NCBI GenBank assembly: GCA_964542475.1
Contig: CAZIUL010000007.1
Location: 62,001 to 126,000 of the forward strand
DNA length: 64,000 nucleotides
Direction of reading: 5' to 3'
DNA from: CAZIUL01 sp964542475
Lineage (GTDB): Bacteria > Planctomycetota > B15-G4 > CAYZWU01
Made by a program: the position numbers and the translations under genes. How positions within the stretch are numbered: the first letter of the stretch is position 1; every line of letters begins with the position of its first letter. Shown one piece after another: positions 29,787 to 38,865 of the stretch. The notes below the pieces were generated by a model. It had not been told where the DNA came from. It made no database searches and saw nothing but the letters and a program-made list of their open reading frames with translations.

Positions 29787-31346
29787 TTACTCCACTTCGA
29801 AAGTACAGAGGTTGGTCAGTTTATAACCGATCATCGCCTGGAAGTAAACTGTGTAGGGGCCGGGAGGAGCAGGCGGCACCGTACCCGGGTGCACGAGCAC
29901 ACCGCAGGAAGGGATCGAAGGAAGAGGAGGCAAAACGGCAAAAGGGAAGCTGATGTACCAGTCGCCGTACGCGCTCGGCAGGGGAGGATCATAAACGCTG
30001 AACCCGGCCACCAACCCTACCTGAGCGGTCAGGGGATCGCCGACGAATTTAAGCTCCACGCACTGGCCGGGGGAGGGATCGCCGGTGAAATAAAGATGCC
30101 TGTGAAATTCATCCGCCCCGATATCCGGTCCGGCTCCGAATGTACGCTCATCGTACTCGAAGTCGGTTTCCGGAAGCCCGGGGGCCAGGCTGTCCCCGGC
30201 ATCTCTCAAAGGCGAGTGATGGAAGATGTGGAAATCGTTGCCCTCCGCATCGACAAAACATGGGTCATCATCGATGTTGCCCGTTCCGGGGCAGCCGCCC
30301 TCCACGTCGCAGAACGAAACCAGAGGTGTACTGTTCATTGCCAACAACTGCTTGGGAACGTTTCCATAGACGATGCAGTTCGTGATGCTGGGCGAGCTGT
30401 TATAGCAAGCAATGCCGTACGCCGAGTTTCCAAAGATGGTGTTGTTCGTGATCCTCATCGCCGAGGACGTGGACATACACTTGATGCCGCCGCTCTTGTT
30501 GCCGTAGATGATGTTGTTGACGAAATCACCTTCTCCCATGAAGCTCTGGATGCCAACGGAAGCGTTGTCGTGGATGACGTTGCCGCGAACAGATGAATTC
30601 CCGTTACAAAAATAGAAGGCGCCGTAAAAGCCTAAGTTGGCAATAACCAGGTTGTTCTCCACAACCGGAAAGGAGTCTAAACACTCTATAGCGCCGGAGT
30701 GCCATGCGCCGTTGTTCTCCACAAAAACGTTGTAGGTTATGACAGGCCATGAGTCGACGCAATGCATACCGGCTCCGCCGCACTTGCAATAGTTTCCCGA
30801 GATAATGTTTCCCTGGACCAGGGGTGAGGAGTCGGAGGAGTAAACCCCGCCGCCCTCGGCGCTTCAGTCCCAGGGCGGGCCGTTCTCAACGATCAGGTTG
30901 TCCTTTATCGATGGCGAGGATCCGTCCTTGCAGCAGATCCCGCTCCCGCGCGGGGACATGTTCTGAGTGATCACGTTGTTCGTGATCAAGGGCGCTGAAC
31001 CGCCGCAAAAAATCCCGCCGCCCAGAGGAGACTTCCCGTTGCAAATGGTGAAGCGCTCAAGAACCGATCCTTCCCCCTCCCCGCTTTCAAACGTCACAAC
31101 ACTGCCCGCCTCCAGGCCGTCGATGATCGACAACTGTGGGCCGTCCTCGCTGGTAAGTGTAATGGCCTTACCATTGAAATCGATGTTTTCCGCGTACGTT
31201 CCGGCAGCGACAAGAACCACATCACCGTCCGATGCCGCGTCGATGGCCCCCTGTATCGTGGGATAATCCAGGGGCACATGAACAGTGGCTGCAAACGCGG
31301 CAGCCGTATGATACAGAACGATGCCGATGATGATTGTCTTTCTCAT
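29787..31346 (-). CDS. secreted right-handed parallel beta-helix protein with in-frame UGA (predicted selenocysteine 161)
   Basis: Start ATG 31346 with GGAGG upstream; signal peptide about 1-20 (YHTAAAFAATV). Read through UGA at 30864-30866 the frame yields 519 residues. The pectate-lyase-like helix starts with VPLDYPTIQGAIDAASDGDVV and repeats NNVI/GNII rungs on both sides of the UGA: PSIKDNLIVENGPPWD-U-SAEGGGVYSSDSSPLVQGNII. The frame is unbroken across the UGA, and rung spacing (GGGI/GGGV) is kept. A stem-loop follows (30833-30852). After the helix, VDAEGNDFHIFHHSPLRDAG is the common end-of-helix motif; the last about 110 residues form an extra beta domain. Alternatives: nonsense mutation or read error. 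Confidence 0.72.
30833..30866 (-). promoter_or_regulatory. candidate bacterial SECIS element at in-frame UGA
   Basis: UGA (30866-30864), 11-nt spacer, stem CGGCGGGG (30852-30845), loop TTTA, stem CTCCTCCG (30840-30833). Seven of eight positions pair (one G-U, one C-U mismatch). The loop starts 19 nt after the UGA. It lacks an early loop G, so it is weaker than the other two. Confidence 0.4.
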
Positions 31347-31480
31347 GCGATCCTCCGCAAAACACGCCGAGAACAACTACCAACAGGCTATCTGTCTATC
31401 CATGAGGGTTATAATAACCGAATATGCTTGTTTGTCGAGGATTTTCGCGCATGGACGGCCTCCGGCCTCAAGCCCGCTTA

Positions 31481-33019
31481 TTACATATACCCCAGCTCCA
31501 TGAGCTGTTCGATCTCCTCGGCTGAAGGCTCTCCCGCCTCTCCTTTTTTGTTCAGGTCGAGAGTCCGCCCGCGTAAAAAAGCATCAAGAGATTTCTTCAG
31601 GCCGAGAGCCGGACCGCCGGCCTTTTCCGGATCAAGAGGGTGCTTTTCCCCGGGATCTTTCAGCAGATCAAAAAAGCTCCACACCACCCCGCTGTCCCGT
31701 GACTCGCTCCGAATCAGCTTGTTTGTTCCGGACATGACAGCCGCGTGGTCGCCGTTCTCCAGGACCGTCTCGGAAAAAACCGGCCCACCTGCCGGGAGTT
31801 CAGCTCCCCCGCTCTTCAAAACGGGCCATAGCGAAACCCCGTCCAGGCCATCCGGTACCTGTATCCCCACAAGATCCAGAACGGTCGGATAGAGATCCAC
31901 GAGGCTTACATGCTCAGAGGTCTCGCCTGTAAACGCCCCCCCTTCTTGCCGGGGCACGTGAAAAATGAGCGGCACGCCGGTTTCTTCCTCAAACACGGAA
32001 TGGCCGTGACCCCATTCGTTGTGTTCAAGAAAGGCCTCGCCGTGATCTGATGTCACCACAACCACCGTTTCATCCAGCAGTCCCTCCTCCTCGAGCACCG
32101 ACAAAAATATCTTGAACGCGTTGTCGGTGTATGCCACCTCGGCATCGTAAAGCGAGATCAGGTACCTGATGCGCTTCATCAGCTCGGGATCGTCCGGCCC
32201 CTCGAAGTCCAGCCCGCCCTCGGGAAGCTCTCCAACGGACAGCTTGGGCGCCTTCCTGGCTATCATATCCTTCATCCAATCCTGGTCGTAATCGAAACGG
32301 AACGGTTCCCGCCCTCCGCTCGACTGCCATTTCCGGTACTGCTCCAGCCATAGCAGGATCTCCATCGGCTCCCCCCTTCTCGTGAAAGGGGCTGTGGGCC
32401 CCGGGTCGCCCGCGGCATAGTTTCGCCTGAACGCCTGCGGCGGGAAATAAGGCGAATGAGGGTCTACAACATGAAGGTACAGGAAAAAACCACAGTCCTT
32501 GCGGCGCTGCTTCACCCACTCGATTGCTCCGTTGAACAGCTTGCACGCGGGACCGGCCGGCCACACGAACTCGTCGAACCCCTGGTCAAAGTTGTAGTTC
32601 GGGATTATGTGGGGGTTCGTGACAAAAGCCGCGGTCCTGTACCCTTCTCCCTTGAAAAGCTCTGCCAGTGTATCGAACTCCTTGTCGAGATGGGTCATGT
32701 TTTTCAAGAACATCAACGATCCCACAGCGCCGTGCCTGCCCGGGTACAGCCCTGTCATCAAGGAAGCAACCGATGGCTTTGTCCATGTCGACGGCGCATG
32801 AGCGCGGCGAAAACAGAACCCATCCCCGGCGAATGCGTCGAGGGTGCGGCTCAGGCGCTTCTTGGCCCCGTACGCGCTGAGGCGGTCGCTCCGAAGGGTG
32901 TCGATGACCACAAAAACCACGTTGGCGCCTTCAGGCCGCGCATCCGGCCCACAGGCGGGAAAAAGCAGCGCTGCCAGCGCAAGAACGGCTGAAACAATCC
33001 GTTTTTCGGGGGTGGCCAT
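31481..33019 (-). CDS. sulfatase/alkaline-phosphatase-superfamily lipoprotein, Thr at nucleophile position (copy 2)
   Basis: 512 residues from ATG 33019. The lipoprotein signal ends LLFPAC (Cys23). Metal ligand D40 in VFVVIDTLRSDRLS; the nucleophile region reads STWTKPSVASLMTGLYPG. In true sulfatases this is CxPSR, where Cys becomes formylglycine; here the position is Thr80 and the Arg is Val, so formylglycine chemistry is not possible. Other ligands: VVTSDHGEAFLEHNEWGHG. A Thr nucleophile is used by related phosphodiesterases and phosphoethanolamine-type transferases. The stop of the upstream twin lies one base before this start, implying translational coupling. Tail motif PSAEEIEQLMELGY. 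Confidence 0.82.
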   Translation of the reverse strand: MATPEKRIVSAVLALAALLFPACGPDARPEGANVVFVVIDTLRSDRLSAYGAKKRLSRTLDAFAGDGFCFRRAHAPSTWTKPSVASLMTGLYPGRHGAVGSLMFLKNMTHLDKEFDTLAELFKGEGYRTAAFVTNPHIIPNYNFDQGFDEFVWPAGPACKLFNGAIEWVKQRRKDCGFFLYLHVVDPHSPYFPPQAFRRNYAAGDPGPTAPFTRRGEPMEILLWLEQYRKWQSSGGREPFRFDYDQDWMKDMIARKAPKLSVGELPEGGLDFEGPDDPELMKRIRYLISLYDAEVAYTDNAFKIFLSVLEEEGLLDETVVVVTSDHGEAFLEHNEWGHGHSVFEEETGVPLIFHVPRQEGGAFTGETSEHVSLVDLYPTVLDLVGIQVPDGLDGVSLWPVLKSGGAELPAGGPVFSETVLENGDHAAVMSGTNKLIRSESRDSGVVWSFFDLLKDPGEKHPLDPEKAGGPALGLKKSLDAFLRGRTLDLNKKGEAGEPSAEEIEQLMELGYM

Positions 33020-33020
33020 T

Positions 33021-34559
33021 TTACAGGTAACCAAGTTTTCTAAGCTGTTCGATCTCCTCAGCGGAAGGCATGCCCATCTCCCCCTCCTTGTTGAAATCCA
33101 GTCGCCGGCCCCGGAAAAACCTCTCCAGGCGCTTCTTGAGCGCTATTCCGTCTTGTCCGGCATCGGATAGGCGCATGGGCTCCTGCTCCTCCGGGTCTCT
33201 CTCAAGGTCGTAATACATCCACTTCACTCCCCCGTCGTTTCGCACCCAGCGCATGAGCTTCCTTCTCCCAAGCACAACGCTCGCGTGGTCCCCTGTGTCG
33301 AGAAACGATTCGGTAAAAACCGGACGCGCCCTCAATGCGGCTGTGTCCGCGCCATTTATGGCGGGCCACAGCGACACGCCGTCAAGGCCCGGGGTCTCGG
33401 GCAGATCCAGCATCTCCATCAGGGTTGGAAAGATATCGATGAGGCTGACCTGCTCGCTGATCACGCCTTTGAACGGGTCGCCTTCCGGACCCGGCACCCT
33501 GAATATAAGGGGCACGTCGATCTCCTCCCTGTGAACGGTCAAGCGGTGTCCCCAGAAATCGTGCTCCATGAAGCATTCGCCGTGATCCGAGGTCACGACC
33601 AGAACGCTCTCATCCAGAACTCCTTCGTCGCGCAGGTTCTCCACGAAACCATCAAGCGCGGTGTCCGAAAAAGCCACCTCGCCGTCGTAAAGCGCTGTGA
33701 GGTGATCGATCCTTTTCAAAAGCCTCGGATCGTCACGCCCCTTGAAATCGAGGAAGATTCTCGATTTGATGTCGTCCAGCGCCTGTCCGGGCGCGATCTG
33801 CTCGAGCCACTTGTTGACCTGTTCGGGCTCGAAAACATATTCGAAACCGCTGCCGTCCTCCGCTCCCCGATCGATGTACTGGTCCAGCCACAGAGTTATC
33901 TCCTCGAAGCGGCCGAGCCGGGTGAAAGGCGCCTTTGGAAGAGGCTTGCCTGGCGCGAACCTTTTCCTGTACACGGGCGGCGGAAAGTAAGGCGCGTGCG
34001 GATCTATCAGGTGAAGATAAAGGAAAAACTTCCTGCCATCATCCTGCTGCTTCTTTACCCATTCCGCGGCGCGTCCGAGCAGCTCATCAGCGAGCCCGGC
34101 AGGCTGCGTGAACTCGTCGAACCCCTGGTCGAAATGGTAGAACGGGATGATGTTAGCGTTGGTCACGAACGCGGCGGTCTTGTACCCGGCTGTTTTGAAG
34201 CGCTCGGCCATGGTTGTGAAACGTTCCTCCAGAAACGCGAGATTCTGGTGGATCGTAAGATCACCGATGGCGCCGTGGCAGCCGGGATAAAGCCCTGTGA
34301 GGAGCGATGCTACAGACGGCTTGGTCCAGGATGATGGAGCCACCGCGCCCTTGAAAAGCACTCCCTCCCTTGCGAGGCGGTCCATGCACGGGGTTGACCC
34401 CGCCCCATGACCGTTTATGCCAAGCCGGTCGTTTCGAAGCGTGTCCACAAGCACGATGATCACGTTCGTGTCCGGGGGCAGGCTCTTCCTGCCGCACGCG
34501 AACAACGCGGCCAGAACAACCGGCAGCAGAACGCCATAAGAAATAAAATGCTTGGCCAT
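33021..34559 (-). CDS. sulfatase/alkaline-phosphatase-superfamily lipoprotein, Thr at nucleophile position (copy 1)
   Basis: 512 residues from ATG 34559, exactly the length of its downstream twin, and alignable throughout. Lipoprotein signal ending ALFAC (Cys22). D39 in IIVLVDTLRNDRLG; the nucleophile loop is SSWTKPSVASLLTGLYPG with Thr79 where sulfatases have Cys. VVTSDHGECFMEHDFWGHR supplies metal ligands. A shared tail (PSAEEIEQLRKLGYL) ends both twins. Expected to hydrolyse or transfer a phosphate or phosphonate ester outside the cytoplasm. The ribosome site is weak; the in-frame region upstream of 34559 looks non-coding. Confidence 0.82.
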   Translation of the reverse strand: MAKHFISYGVLLPVVLAALFACGRKSLPPDTNVIIVLVDTLRNDRLGINGHGAGSTPCMDRLAREGVLFKGAVAPSSWTKPSVASLLTGLYPGCHGAIGDLTIHQNLAFLEERFTTMAERFKTAGYKTAAFVTNANIIPFYHFDQGFDEFTQPAGLADELLGRAAEWVKKQQDDGRKFFLYLHLIDPHAPYFPPPVYRKRFAPGKPLPKAPFTRLGRFEEITLWLDQYIDRGAEDGSGFEYVFEPEQVNKWLEQIAPGQALDDIKSRIFLDFKGRDDPRLLKRIDHLTALYDGEVAFSDTALDGFVENLRDEGVLDESVLVVTSDHGECFMEHDFWGHRLTVHREEIDVPLIFRVPGPEGDPFKGVISEQVSLIDIFPTLMEMLDLPETPGLDGVSLWPAINGADTAALRARPVFTESFLDTGDHASVVLGRRKLMRWVRNDGGVKWMYYDLERDPEEQEPMRLSDAGQDGIALKKRLERFFRGRRLDFNKEGEMGMPSAEEIEQLRKLGYL

Positions 34560-34795
34560 TAACACAACATCCCACGAACGATGAAACAACAGCACAATTT
34601 TAAGAAAAGATTCCGGAGAGGCCAGATATATATTCTTATCGTCAGTTCGGCTCCCCCCCCCTCCGCTTCATTGCCTACCCGGGCTCATCGAAAATTTATA
34701 CGTGGCGTCCTTAGAATCAGGAGTTATCATCTTCACGAACACAAAAAAACGCGCGTCCTGACTCGGAACCACGAAAAATCCCAAGGGTTATCTGC

Positions 34796-35875
34796 ATGCG
34801 GAAGAACAAACCGGTAAGATCCAGAAAGAGACGGCTCATCCGGCTGGTGCTGGCACTTGTGTTTTCGATCGTGCTGGTCGCCGTGCTGCTCGAAGCGGGC
34901 ATCCGCGTGTTCGATCCGCTCGGGACCAGCCATTTCAGCGACATGATCCGCTACAACACCGTGCTGTGTAACGCGGTGGGACCGCCGCGGATACTCGTGC
35001 AAAAGCCGGGGTTCACAATGAAGTTCCGGGGTTTTGAGATCAGCACGAACAGTCTCGGGTTGAGGGGGCCTGAGCTCGCTGTTCCCAAGCCCGAGAACGA
35101 GTACCGCCTGCTCTTTCTAGGAGATTCTGTTGTGCTCGGCTGGGGAACCGGATACGAGGACCTCTTCACGGCACTGGCGCAGCAGGAGCTGAACGAGTCG
35201 GCTGAGCACGGCACAGGCAACAGGTACAGGTGCGTCAACTCCGGACACAACCAGTACGACACGACGCAGGAAGCCGCTCTCCTGGAGGAGTTAGGGGATT
35301 TGATCGAGCCGGACGCGCTCATCCTCGTCTACGTGAACAACGACGTGAACCTCACGATCAAGATCTGGAATACGCTGGTGGAGGCTGGTGAAGAGATCGA
35401 AAGAAACCCTCCATCATCCGCGACCCTTGTCAAGCAGAAGATTTCAGGCTGGCTGCGGGGAGCTTTCATGGGCATAAACAACATGCAGACCCTGCTCCTG
35501 CAAGGCCGCGACCTGGCAACAAAAGAGGAGAAGATCAAGGAAAAGCAGTCCGCTGTTGATGCCGAGGGTTGGGAAGCCTCGCGCGCGGCCCTGCTGGATA
35601 TCAAGAGGTGGTGCGAAGACCGGGACATACCGTTCGTGGTGCTCAACCACACGCGGCCGGCTTCAGAAGGTAAGCCCGCGGAAATTGCCCCGCTCGTTCC
35701 GTTCCTGAAAAGCGAAGAAATCCCCTGCTTCGCGTTCCATTTCACGCAAGAAGAGATGGAGCTCCCCATACGCAACTCTTTCTCCGACGCGCACGCAAAC
35801 GCTCGCGGGCAAAAGCTGCTGCTCGAAAAGTTGAGGCCAGCGCTCCGCTGTCTCGGGTTGAAGACCGGGCAGTAG
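34796..35875 (+). CDS. membrane-anchored SGNH/GDSL hydrolase
   Basis: 359 residues. A basic N-terminus precedes one hydrophobic anchor (about 15-35, LVLALVFSIVLVAVLLEAGI). SGNH blocks: GDSVVLGWG (Ser nucleophile), NSGHNQYDT (Gly), YVNNDVN (Asn) and SDAHANARGQKLL (Asp/His). NSLGLRGPEL before block I is common in the planctomycete-type members. Likely an esterase or acetyltransferase-like enzyme working on envelope carbohydrate. Divergent from the sulfatase twins across 236 bp, in which no gene is seen. Followed by a repeat cluster. Confidence 0.8.
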   Translation: MRKNKPVRSRKRRLIRLVLALVFSIVLVAVLLEAGIRVFDPLGTSHFSDMIRYNTVLCNAVGPPRILVQKPGFTMKFRGFEISTNSLGLRGPELAVPKPENEYRLLFLGDSVVLGWGTGYEDLFTALAQQELNESAEHGTGNRYRCVNSGHNQYDTTQEAALLEELGDLIEPDALILVYVNNDVNLTIKIWNTLVEAGEEIERNPPSSATLVKQKISGWLRGAFMGINNMQTLLLQGRDLATKEEKIKEKQSAVDAEGWEASRAALLDIKRWCEDRDIPFVVLNHTRPASEGKPAEIAPLVPFLKSEEIPCFAFHFTQEEMELPIRNSFSDAHANARGQKLLLEKLRPALRCLGLKTGQ

Positions 35876-35909
35876 AGATGCCCGCCATCGCATTTGTTTT
35901 TCGGCTTCC

Positions 35910-36128
35910 TGGAGGGCGGCAGTCTCTTGCCGCCTCTTCTCCTCCGGCGCCGACAAAGCGGCGCCCTCCATCGTTCAACCGGCGCATGACCATCTCCTGG
36001 AGGGCGGCAGTCTCTTGCCGCCTCTTCTCCTCCGGCGCCGACAAAGCGGCGCCCTCCATCGTTCAACCGGCGCATGACCATCTCCTGGAGGGCGGCAGTC
36101 TCTTGCCGCCGCTGGGCCAGGCGCCGGT
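35910..36128 (-). repeat. 88-bp-family palindromic tandem repeat, three units, inverted orientation
   Basis: Units begin at 35910, 35998 and 36086 (period 88). Full 61-bp cores are 35910-35970 and 35998-36058; the third is truncated after its first hairpin. The 27-bp spacer contains TTCAACCGG, the reverse complement of the CCGGTTGAA seen in other copies. The rest of 35876-36372 (about 36130-36372) shows no gene. Confidence 0.9.
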
Positions 36129-36372
36129 TGACGCGGTTGATTAAAAGAAAATCATTAACCCGCTTATTTCATACTCTTCGTCGCGAGGTGTCGTAAACTG
36201 CACTGTGGCACCTGGGGCCGCGGTCTCCCCCGGATCGTAGATCCTGCTTTTATGCATAATCAGGCAAAACCGCCCCTTGGCAAAACGGATTCGGTTTTAT
36301 AAGCTGGACCCGTTGGATGTTTGTTCTGGACCCTGTTGAAAGATGGGGCCTTTCTCTGGAAAGGAATCGGTC

Positions 36373-37236
36373 ATGAATTCAGTTTCTTGGAAACTCTGTG
36401 TTTTATCGGGTTTTATTGCGCTTTTGTCGCCTCAGCTTGTTTGCGCCCAGGACCAGAAAAAAACGGGCTCCGGCGATCCAAAGGCTATAGAGTTCCTCAG
36501 GCAGGTTGAAATGAAGATCTACAGCCCGGTCAGGGAGGGTCTCAAAACGCTGAGCTTTTCGAGGCTGCTCAACACGAAGATCGGCGATATCGGAAAGGAA
36601 AACTACTGGTTCAAAGCTCCTGACAGGTACAAGTACGAGATTGAGCTCAACCAGGACCACCCTCAGCGGGCCGCGCTCGAAGAAACCATGAAAACCGACA
36701 AGTGGATTAATGAAGTTAAAGGGCTGAGCACCCTCGGTATATATCTAGGCACATATATGACCAGGAACATCGACGAGTTTGAGGTGAACTTTATTGGCCT
36801 CAAAACGAACACCGCCAGAATCCGCTGCAAGGTGAAGCCCGACTCCTGGCTCGCGCCATACCACCACTCCTACGATTTCATTTTCGACGAGACAGGAATG
36901 CTGAGAGCCATAAAAACCATCGACGCGACAGGCAACACCCAGATGCAACAGTACAGGTTCATGAAGTTGAAGGACACAGAGCTGTCATATCTGCATCAGG
37001 TCGAGTTAATGACAAACACGCCTCAAGGCACCCTGAAAGCCGTACAGACGTTTCATTACAAGGAGATCAAGGGATTTCACCTGATAACCAAAACAGATAT
37101 CGAGTTCCCTGAACTCAAAGAATCGTATACCTTGGATTCCCTCGACCTGAAAATAAACGAGCCGCTCAACGATTCGCTCTGGAAAAATACCGGGGAAAAT
37201 ACCGGCGCCGGAGGCAACAAGATCGAAGGCGGCTAG
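36373..37236 (+). CDS. secreted LolA-like / DUF1571-like protein
   Basis: 287 residues from ATG 36373 (AAGGA upstream; the frame extends ten codons further without support). Signal peptide ends about residue 24 (SPQLVCAQD). The body is an all-beta fold: LSFSRLLNTKIGDIGKENYWFKAPDRYKYEIEL, VNFIGLKTNTARIRCKVKPDSW, YDFIFDETGMLRAIKTID. This resembles the DUF1571/outer-membrane lipoprotein-sorting group. Binding of a lipid or lipoprotein is possible but not shown. Next gene starts 31 bp downstream. Confidence 0.6.
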   Translation: MNSVSWKLCVLSGFIALLSPQLVCAQDQKKTGSGDPKAIEFLRQVEMKIYSPVREGLKTLSFSRLLNTKIGDIGKENYWFKAPDRYKYEIELNQDHPQRAALEETMKTDKWINEVKGLSTLGIYLGTYMTRNIDEFEVNFIGLKTNTARIRCKVKPDSWLAPYHHSYDFIFDETGMLRAIKTIDATGNTQMQQYRFMKLKDTELSYLHQVELMTNTPQGTLKAVQTFHYKEIKGFHLITKTDIEFPELKESYTLDSLDLKINEPLNDSLWKNTGENTGAGGNKIEGG

Positions 37237-37267
37237 GTTTTGAAGCACTGACGAAGAAGGAGGTGTT

Positions 37268-38584
37268 TTGGGGAGTTCGGACAGGCTCGTCCGCATCTAC
37301 AAGGACGGCACAGTAAAACACCGGAACCTATTCACCGGTTTGGAAGCGTGGGCAATCCCGGGCCGGAGCAGGAGGCCGAACTCGCAGACAACCGCAGCAG
37401 GGGAAAGCAATATCACCGAAAAAACGGGGATCCGCGAGCTGTGCGACTTCTGCCCCGCCTGTTACCTGAAAACTCCTCCTGAGAAGGCACGCCTTGTGCG
37501 CAGAAAGAGCCGTTTCGTCGTGAAGGAACGCGTGCCCGCCTCCGAACTTTTCAGCGAAGACGCCGAGTTCCGGCGCATATCGAACCTCTTCGAAATCCTC
37601 ACACTCGACTACTGGGAAAAAAACCACGGCTTCTCGGCTCCCGAGGAAACGGCCGGGTGGCAGGCGGAATACCTGGATTCGGACGATGGGTTCTCCCACG
37701 TGAAATCGGTTCTCTCCACAAAGCTCACGCTCATGGGCTGGGATCGGAACGATATCCGGGCTCTCACGAAGAAAAAGATCGCGCGGCTCTCCGCACCGTT
37801 CTTCGCGGGAAGTCACGACCTGATCGTTGCGAGAAGGCATCTCGCGGAGGGAGCCGCAACAACGGGGGAGCTCTGCGCCCCGGGCCGCCTGAGCCCGGAT
37901 GAGCACGCCGCCTTCATTGGTTTCGCCATCGATGCCTGCTCGCAGGTCAAAAAGCAGAACCCACACCTGAAACATGCGGCGCTCTTCCAGAACTGGTTGA
38001 AACCCGCGGGCGCCTCGTTCGACCATCTGCACAAGCAGCTCGTGGGCATGGATGAAACCGGCCCTCTCCTGCGAAGGAAGCTCGATATCTGCTCGAAAAG
38101 CAATGAGGCTTTCAAGCTGTTCTTCTCGGCTGCCCTCAAGGAAGGGCTCGCGATCGCCGCCAACAGGCACGCGGCTGCTTTCGCGGACACCGGGCAGCCG
38201 TACCCTGCAGTCATTATCGTCTCGTTCAGCCGGGCGAATACGCTTGGGCGAATGGAACCCGAAGAGGTGCGCGCGTTCAGCGACCTGCTGCACGCCTGCC
38301 ACGCCGCATGGGACCAGGGGGTTCCGGCCAACGAGGAGTGGAGCTTCGCGCCTGAAGGCGTTTCCGCGCGCATGCCGGTGCACGCGGTCATCAAATGGCG
38401 AATGAACACAGCGGCCGGCTTCGAAGGGTTGTCCGGAATACACATAAACCCCATGGCGCCTCATGAGGTGCGGGATGCGGCATGCGTGGAGCTGGAAAGC
38501 CTCGACAGGGAAAACCGGCTCGCACCGCTGGACATCGGGAAAAAAGCATCCATCTCCGCTGAATGCCTGGAAGCCGTTTCATAA
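37268..38584 (+). CDS. DUF4921-family protein (galactose-1-phosphate uridylyltransferase-like)
   Basis: 438 residues from a TTG start preceded by AAGGAGG four bases upstream. The HIT-fold core is recognisable: SFDHLHKQLVGMDE replaces the HPHxQ motif of GalT. An N-terminal CDFCPACYLKTPPEKARL may bind zinc. The C-terminal part has PVHAVIKWRMNTAAGFEGLSGIHINPMAPHEV. DUF4921 proteins are predicted nucleotidyl or phosphoryl transferases of unknown substrate. The usual GalT nucleophile His is present as the second His of HLH. Cytoplasmic. Same strand as the LolA-like gene and the helicase. Confidence 0.75.
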   Translation: MGSSDRLVRIYKDGTVKHRNLFTGLEAWAIPGRSRRPNSQTTAAGESNITEKTGIRELCDFCPACYLKTPPEKARLVRRKSRFVVKERVPASELFSEDAEFRRISNLFEILTLDYWEKNHGFSAPEETAGWQAEYLDSDDGFSHVKSVLSTKLTLMGWDRNDIRALTKKKIARLSAPFFAGSHDLIVARRHLAEGAATTGELCAPGRLSPDEHAAFIGFAIDACSQVKKQNPHLKHAALFQNWLKPAGASFDHLHKQLVGMDETGPLLRRKLDICSKSNEAFKLFFSAALKEGLAIAANRHAAAFADTGQPYPAVIIVSFSRANTLGRMEPEEVRAFSDLLHACHAAWDQGVPANEEWSFAPEGVSARMPVHAVIKWRMNTAAGFEGLSGIHINPMAPHEVRDAACVELESLDRENRLAPLDIGKKASISAECLEAVS

Positions 38585-38608
38585 CCTGCTTCGTAGCGAG
38601 ACCGAGCG

Positions 38609-38706
38609 AAAGTTGGGCCAGCAAGGATCGAATGCGAAAACGAACGGAGGCGGCCTGGTAAGGCCGTTGAGTACGTTTTTGCTTGTGGACGCAGCTGGCA
38701 CGACTT
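38609..38706 (+). ncRNA. candidate structured RNA (nested stem-loops)
   Basis: Three concentric helices: GCCAGC (38617-38622) with GCTGGC (38694-38699), extended outward by AAGT with ACTT; GCGAAAACG (38634-38642) with CGTTTTTGC (38674-38682, one G-U); and CGGCCT (38651-38656) with AGGCCG (38661-38666) around a GGTA tetraloop. The strand is assigned by the next gene and could be the opposite. It lies between the DUF4921 and helicase genes; the family is not one I can name. Confidence 0.4.
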
Positions 38707-38732
38707 GCAGCCGGCCGGAGCAGAAGGAGGTT

Positions 38733-38756
38733 ATGAAACAGCTTCTAGATTGTTGA
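38733..38756 (+). CDS. possible 7-codon leader ORF upstream of the helicase gene
   Basis: AAGGAGG at 38724-38730 is an ideal ribosome site with an ATG two bases after it, opening MKQLLDC and a UGA. The spacing is short and the frame tiny. It may be a leader peptide or chance. The rest of 38757-38865 is AT-richer and probably holds the helicase promoter. Confidence 0.2.
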   Translation: MKQLLDC

Positions 38757-38865
38757 TATCGCTGTTCATAAAGGTATGATATCCGGTTCGAGTATTGCAA
38801 AAGAAGCCGCACGATGCGCGACCGCGAAGAACGTAACAAACAGCTTTTAATGAAAGCATATTTTT

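Noticed and set aside
38780..38800. GGTTCGAGT as part of a tRNA T-arm
   Set aside because: No acceptor, D-arm or anticodon arm can be formed around it.
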